From positions 1 through 64,000 of the forward strand of contig CBDCVV010000021.1 of the NCBI GenBank assembly GCA_965223235.1: DNA of 64,000 nt, in the 5' to 3' direction. Positions within the stretch are counted from its first letter, which is position 1. Each line of letters starts with the position of its first letter. The translations under genes and the position numbers were made by a program. The notes under the pieces are model-generated. The model was not told the origin of the DNA and ran no database searches. It saw only the letters and a list, made by a program, of their open reading frames with translations. Positions 61,320 to 64,000 of the stretch are shown here, one piece after another. This stretch comes from UBA2589 sp965223235 (GTDB lineage Bacteria; Gemmatimonadota; Gemmatimonadetes; Longimicrobiales; Gaopeijiaceae).

Positions 61320-62794
61320 GACGCGCCTCCTGACACCACCATCTGCATGAGGGCGCGGAGGGGATCCGGCCAGAAGAAGAGGCCCACCGTGGCCGCCGCC
61401 GTCACACAGATCGCTATGAGCGACGGGAGGGGCGCTTCCTTGATCCCGTCTGCGTGATGGGCGTCCTCAGGAGGTGGGAAGAAGAACGCCTTCACCGGTA
61501 CCTCGAGGAGGTAGTAAAGGCCGAGTAGCGACGAAAGCATGAGTACACCTAGGAGCCCGACCTGCCCGGCCTCCAGCGTGCCCAAGCCGAGGAACCACTT
61601 GCTCCACGACCCACCCGCCGGCGGGAGCCCAATGATGCTCAGTGAGCCGACGAAGAAGGCGGCGAAGGTGATCGGCATCGTCCGTCCCAAACCGTGCATC
61701 CTGCTGATCTTCTTCTCATGAGCCGCGACCATGATCGCACCAGCGGCGAAGAAGAGCGTGATCTTGCCGAAGGCGTGCATGGCGATGTGCATCCCGCCAC
61801 CGATGATCCCCATCTCGTTTGCAAGCATGGCACCCAAGACGATGTACGAGAGCTGGCTGATCGTCGAGTACGCTAGACGGGCCTTCAGGTTGTCTTTCTT
61901 GAACGCCACCAGAGAACCGAGGATGATGGTGGCTGCCGCAGCCCACGCGAGCAGGTCGGTGGTGGCCAACTCTTGGAGGAGGTCGATACCGAAGACGTAC
62001 ACGGCGATCTTCAACACCGTGAACACCCCTGCCTTCACGACCGCGACGGCGTGCAGCAGCGCGGACACCGGCGTCGGCGCTACCATGGCAGCCGGAAGCC
62101 ACCTATGGAACGGCATGAGGGCGGCCTTCCCCACCCCGTAGACGTACAGGACGAGGACGGTCCCGAGAACCGTGGAGCCCGCCGTGCCCGCCAGGATTCC
62201 CCCGTCGACAAAGTCGAGCCGTCCCGCCAAGACCCACGTCCAGATGATGGCGACGAGCTGGAGGCCGATCGAGGTCGTGAGGAGGATCCCCAAGTAGATC
62301 CGGCCCGACTTCTTCGCCTCTTCGCTCTGGTGATGCGTGACGAGCGGCACGGTACAGAAGGTCAGGAACTCGTAGAAGACGAAGAGGGTGAAGAGATTCG
62401 CGCTGAACGCCACCCCGAGTGCACCTGCGATCGCGATGGCGAAGAAGAAGAAGAATCGAGTCTGATTCTCTTCGTGGTGCCCCCGCATGTACCCGATGGC
62501 GTACAGGGAAGTGATCGGCCAGAGGAAGGAGGCGACGAGCGCGAACACCATCCCCAGCGGCTCGACCTCGAAGGCGATCCAGACGTCAGGCAGTACTTCG
62601 AAGACGTCCCAACGCGGGCGCTCTCCACCGGTTACCAGTCCATAGAGGCGGAAGACTTGGGTGAATGTGATCGCGCCCACTACGAGCGTAGCGGTCTCGC
62701 GTGCGTTCGGATTCTTGCCAAGGAGGAGGACGAGAACGGCCGCCACCACCGGGAGAAGCAGAATCACGCCTATGAGCATCTCGGGGCTCATCAC
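61316..62794 (-). CDS. Proton/cation-translocating membrane subunit (MrpD/NuoM type)
   Basis: The 492-residue protein has about 14 helices and the Proton_antipo_M domain. The Glu of FVFYEFLTFC, the Lys in YVYGVGKAALMPFHRWLP and the Lys in HAVAVVKAGVF are all present, so the translocation path looks complete. It overlaps both neighbours by four bases (ATGA), showing tight coupling in one complex. Confidence 0.92.
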   Translation of the reverse strand: MMSPEMLIGVILLLPVVAAVLVLLLGKNPNARETATLVVGAITFTQVFRLYGLVTGGERPRWDVFEVLPDVWIAFEVEPLGMVFALVASFLWPITSLYAIGYMRGHHEENQTRFFFFFAIAIAGALGVAFSANLFTLFVFYEFLTFCTVPLVTHHQSEEAKKSGRIYLGILLTTSIGLQLVAIIWTWVLAGRLDFVDGGILAGTAGSTVLGTVLVLYVYGVGKAALMPFHRWLPAAMVAPTPVSALLHAVAVVKAGVFTVLKIAVYVFGIDLLQELATTDLLAWAAAATIILGSLVAFKKDNLKARLAYSTISQLSYIVLGAMLANEMGIIGGGMHIAMHAFGKITLFFAAGAIMVAAHEKKISRMHGLGRTMPITFAAFFVGSLSIIGLPPAGGSWSKWFLGLGTLEAGQVGLLGVLMLSSLLGLYYLLEVPVKAFFFPPPEDAHHADGIKEAPLPSLIAICVTAAATVGLFFWPDPLRALMQMVVSGGAS

Positions 62795-64000
62795 ATCACC
62801 CCCAGCAGCGTTTCAGCCGCGCGCGTCGCGATTTCGGCGGTGCGTCCTGCATCGATGCCGAACCAGAAACTCGCCACCACCAGAATCCACGTTGGAACCA
62901 ACAGACTCAATGGCGCCTCCCGAATCTGGTGGTCCTCTTCGGGGGGCTTGAAGTAAGCCACCTCGACGACCTTCCAGATGTAGATGAGCGCCATGAGGGA
63001 ACCCACCATCACGACCGCCGCGACGCCCCACCGGCCTTGTGCCAGCGCCGCTTGGACTAGATACCACTTGCTGACGAAGCCCACGGTGAGCGGGACCCCG
63101 ATCAAGCTGAGGCCACCGCCGACGAAGGCAGCCATCGTCCACGGCATCGTCTTACCGAGTCCCGCCATCTTATCCAGCCGTACCGACCCTACTCGATACA
63201 TCACGCAACCGAGCGCCATGAAGAGCGCCCCCTTCATCAATGCGTGATTAAAGAGGTGCAGGATCCCTGCGGTCAGGCCGAGCACGCTCCCGAAGCTGAT
63301 GCCGAGCACCATGTACCCGATCTGCGCGACGGACGAGAAGGCCAGCAGGCGCTTCACGTTCGCCTGGTAGATCGCGACCAACGACATCGCCAGGATGGCG
63401 ATGAGTGCGAGCGGCATCAGCACCATGTTGAGGCGCATCTGCCCGAAGGAGAAGTCGGCGCCGAAGATCGTGAAGAAGAAGCGGAGGAGGAGGTAGACGG
63501 AAACCTTCGTCGAGGTCGACGCCATGAAGGCCGTCACGGCGGACGGCGCGTAGGTGTACGCGTTGGGTAGCCAGAGGTGCAGTGGGAAGAGTGCGAGCTT
63601 GAGGGTGATTCCCACCGTGAGGAAGGTGAAGGCGACCGCTATCGTTCGCGTCCCCTCCCCTGAGGCTAGGACCTGCGGAATCAACTCGGCGAGGTCTCGC
63701 ATGCCGAGCGTACCGGTCACCACGTACAGGAGTCCGATCCCGATCACGATGAAGGTCGCGCCCACACTACCCATGATCAGGTATTGGAAGGCGGCCGTCA
63801 GCGCCCGCCGGTCCTGACCCAGCGCAATCATCGAGTACGCGGAGAGAGACGAAATCTCCAGGAACACGAAGACGTTGAAGACGTCGCCGGTGATCGAGAT
63901 GCCGAGGAGCCCTGTCAGGGACAGGATGAACGCCGTGTAGAAGAGCGCCCGACGATCCTCCGAGATCTCGTCCGCGATGCTCGCTCGCGCGTACGGGATC
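62791..64000 (-). CDS. Proton/cation-translocating membrane subunit (NuoN/MrpD type), 5' end outside window
   Basis: The frame stays open to the right edge, so the start is outside; a GTG at 63867 is internal. The visible 403 residues include SLTGLLGISITGDVFNVFVFLE with the TM5 Glu, the Lys in FMASTSTKVSVYLLLRFF, and the His/Lys of the later helices. It is the third ion-translocating homologue in a row. Others such as MrpB, C, E, F and G-like genes would be expected further right. Confidence 0.9.
   Translation of the reverse strand, partial: IPYARASIADEISEDRRALFYTAFILSLTGLLGISITGDVFNVFVFLEISSLSAYSMIALGQDRRALTAAFQYLIMGSVGATFIVIGIGLLYVVTGTLGMRDLAELIPQVLASGEGTRTIAVAFTFLTVGITLKLALFPLHLWLPNAYTYAPSAVTAFMASTSTKVSVYLLLRFFFTIFGADFSFGQMRLNMVLMPLALIAILAMSLVAIYQANVKRLLAFSSVAQIGYMVLGISFGSVLGLTAGILHLFNHALMKGALFMALGCVMYRVGSVRLDKMAGLGKTMPWTMAAFVGGGLSLIGVPLTVGFVSKWYLVQAALAQGRWGVAAVVMVGSLMALIYIWKVVEVAYFKPPEEDHQIREAPLSLLVPTWILVVASFWFGIDAGRTAEIATRAAETLLGVM

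Noticed and set aside
1..64000. CRISPR arrays, insertion sequences, prophage genes, tRNA and rRNA
   Set aside because: No regularly spaced repeats, transposase or integrase-like proteins, or RNA gene signatures were found on either strand.

Overview
The window is a high-GC, gene-dense bacterial chromosome segment. It has no rRNA, tRNA, phage, insertion sequence or CRISPR array that I could see. The gene complement suggests a Gemmatimonadota bacterium, probably marine or soil-derived and aerobic. The pointers are large MacB/FtsX-type permeases without an ATPase (one behind a PadR regulator), Hanks-type kinases fused to TPR or TolB-like propeller sensors, many exported amidohydrolases, many lipoproteins, and TonB-receptor-style carboxypeptidase-regulatory domains. 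The phylum is inferred from gene content and is not proven.

Layout. 1-6.4 kb: a TPR/TolB-type gene broken by two frameshifts, then an ECF sigma factor and its zinc-binding anti-sigma factor, divergent from a secreted von Willebrand-A (YfbK-type) protein. The anti-sigma factor and the vWA protein share a receptor-style domain. 6.5-20 kb: an orphan permease, an exported D-aminoacylase, a cysteine-cluster protein, a TPR kinase, a large lipoprotein, and an overlapping PadR-permease pair. 20-31 kb: an Old Yellow Enzyme, an M15 peptidase, a lipoprotein amidohydrolase, a Vps62-like secreted protein, a DUF2911 protein, a Tat-exported histone-deacetylase-like protein, and an AraC regulator divergent from a small lipoprotein. 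30.6-44.6 kb: a second cysteine-cluster protein with a probable CTG start, a Tat-exported PLP enzyme, an M29/NicX-like protein, two amidohydrolase genes (one a tandem fusion whose second half lacks its HxH metal motif), an ABC-F ATPase, a helical hypothetical protein, a propeller kinase and a class C beta-lactamase-type protein. 44.5-56.1 kb: a TolB-like lipoprotein, a beta-carbonic anhydrase, an Ig-like lipoprotein preceded by a GEMM-I riboswitch, a membrane EEP phosphatase/nuclease, a GT2-methyltransferase fusion, a GT39-like transferase, and a cytochrome c / dihaem peroxidase pair. 56.1-64 kb: one long minus-strand run of overlapping genes. It encodes three complex I/Mrp-type ion-translocating subunits and a small membrane protein, then a degenerate HemC homologue, the HldE-type adenylyltransferase, RNase PH, RdgB and a DUF971 protein.

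The most notable observation is a GEMM-I (cyclic dinucleotide) riboswitch aptamer on the minus strand at about 48501-48594. It aligns without gaps to the first 38 bases of the Vibrio Vc2 aptamer core, but carries A where Vc2 has the ligand-reading G20. That is the signature of the GEMM-Ib subgroup, which senses 3',3'-cyclic AMP-GMP. It lies upstream of a surface Ig-like lipoprotein. This suggests cyclic AMP-GMP signalling in a lineage where I know of no description of it.
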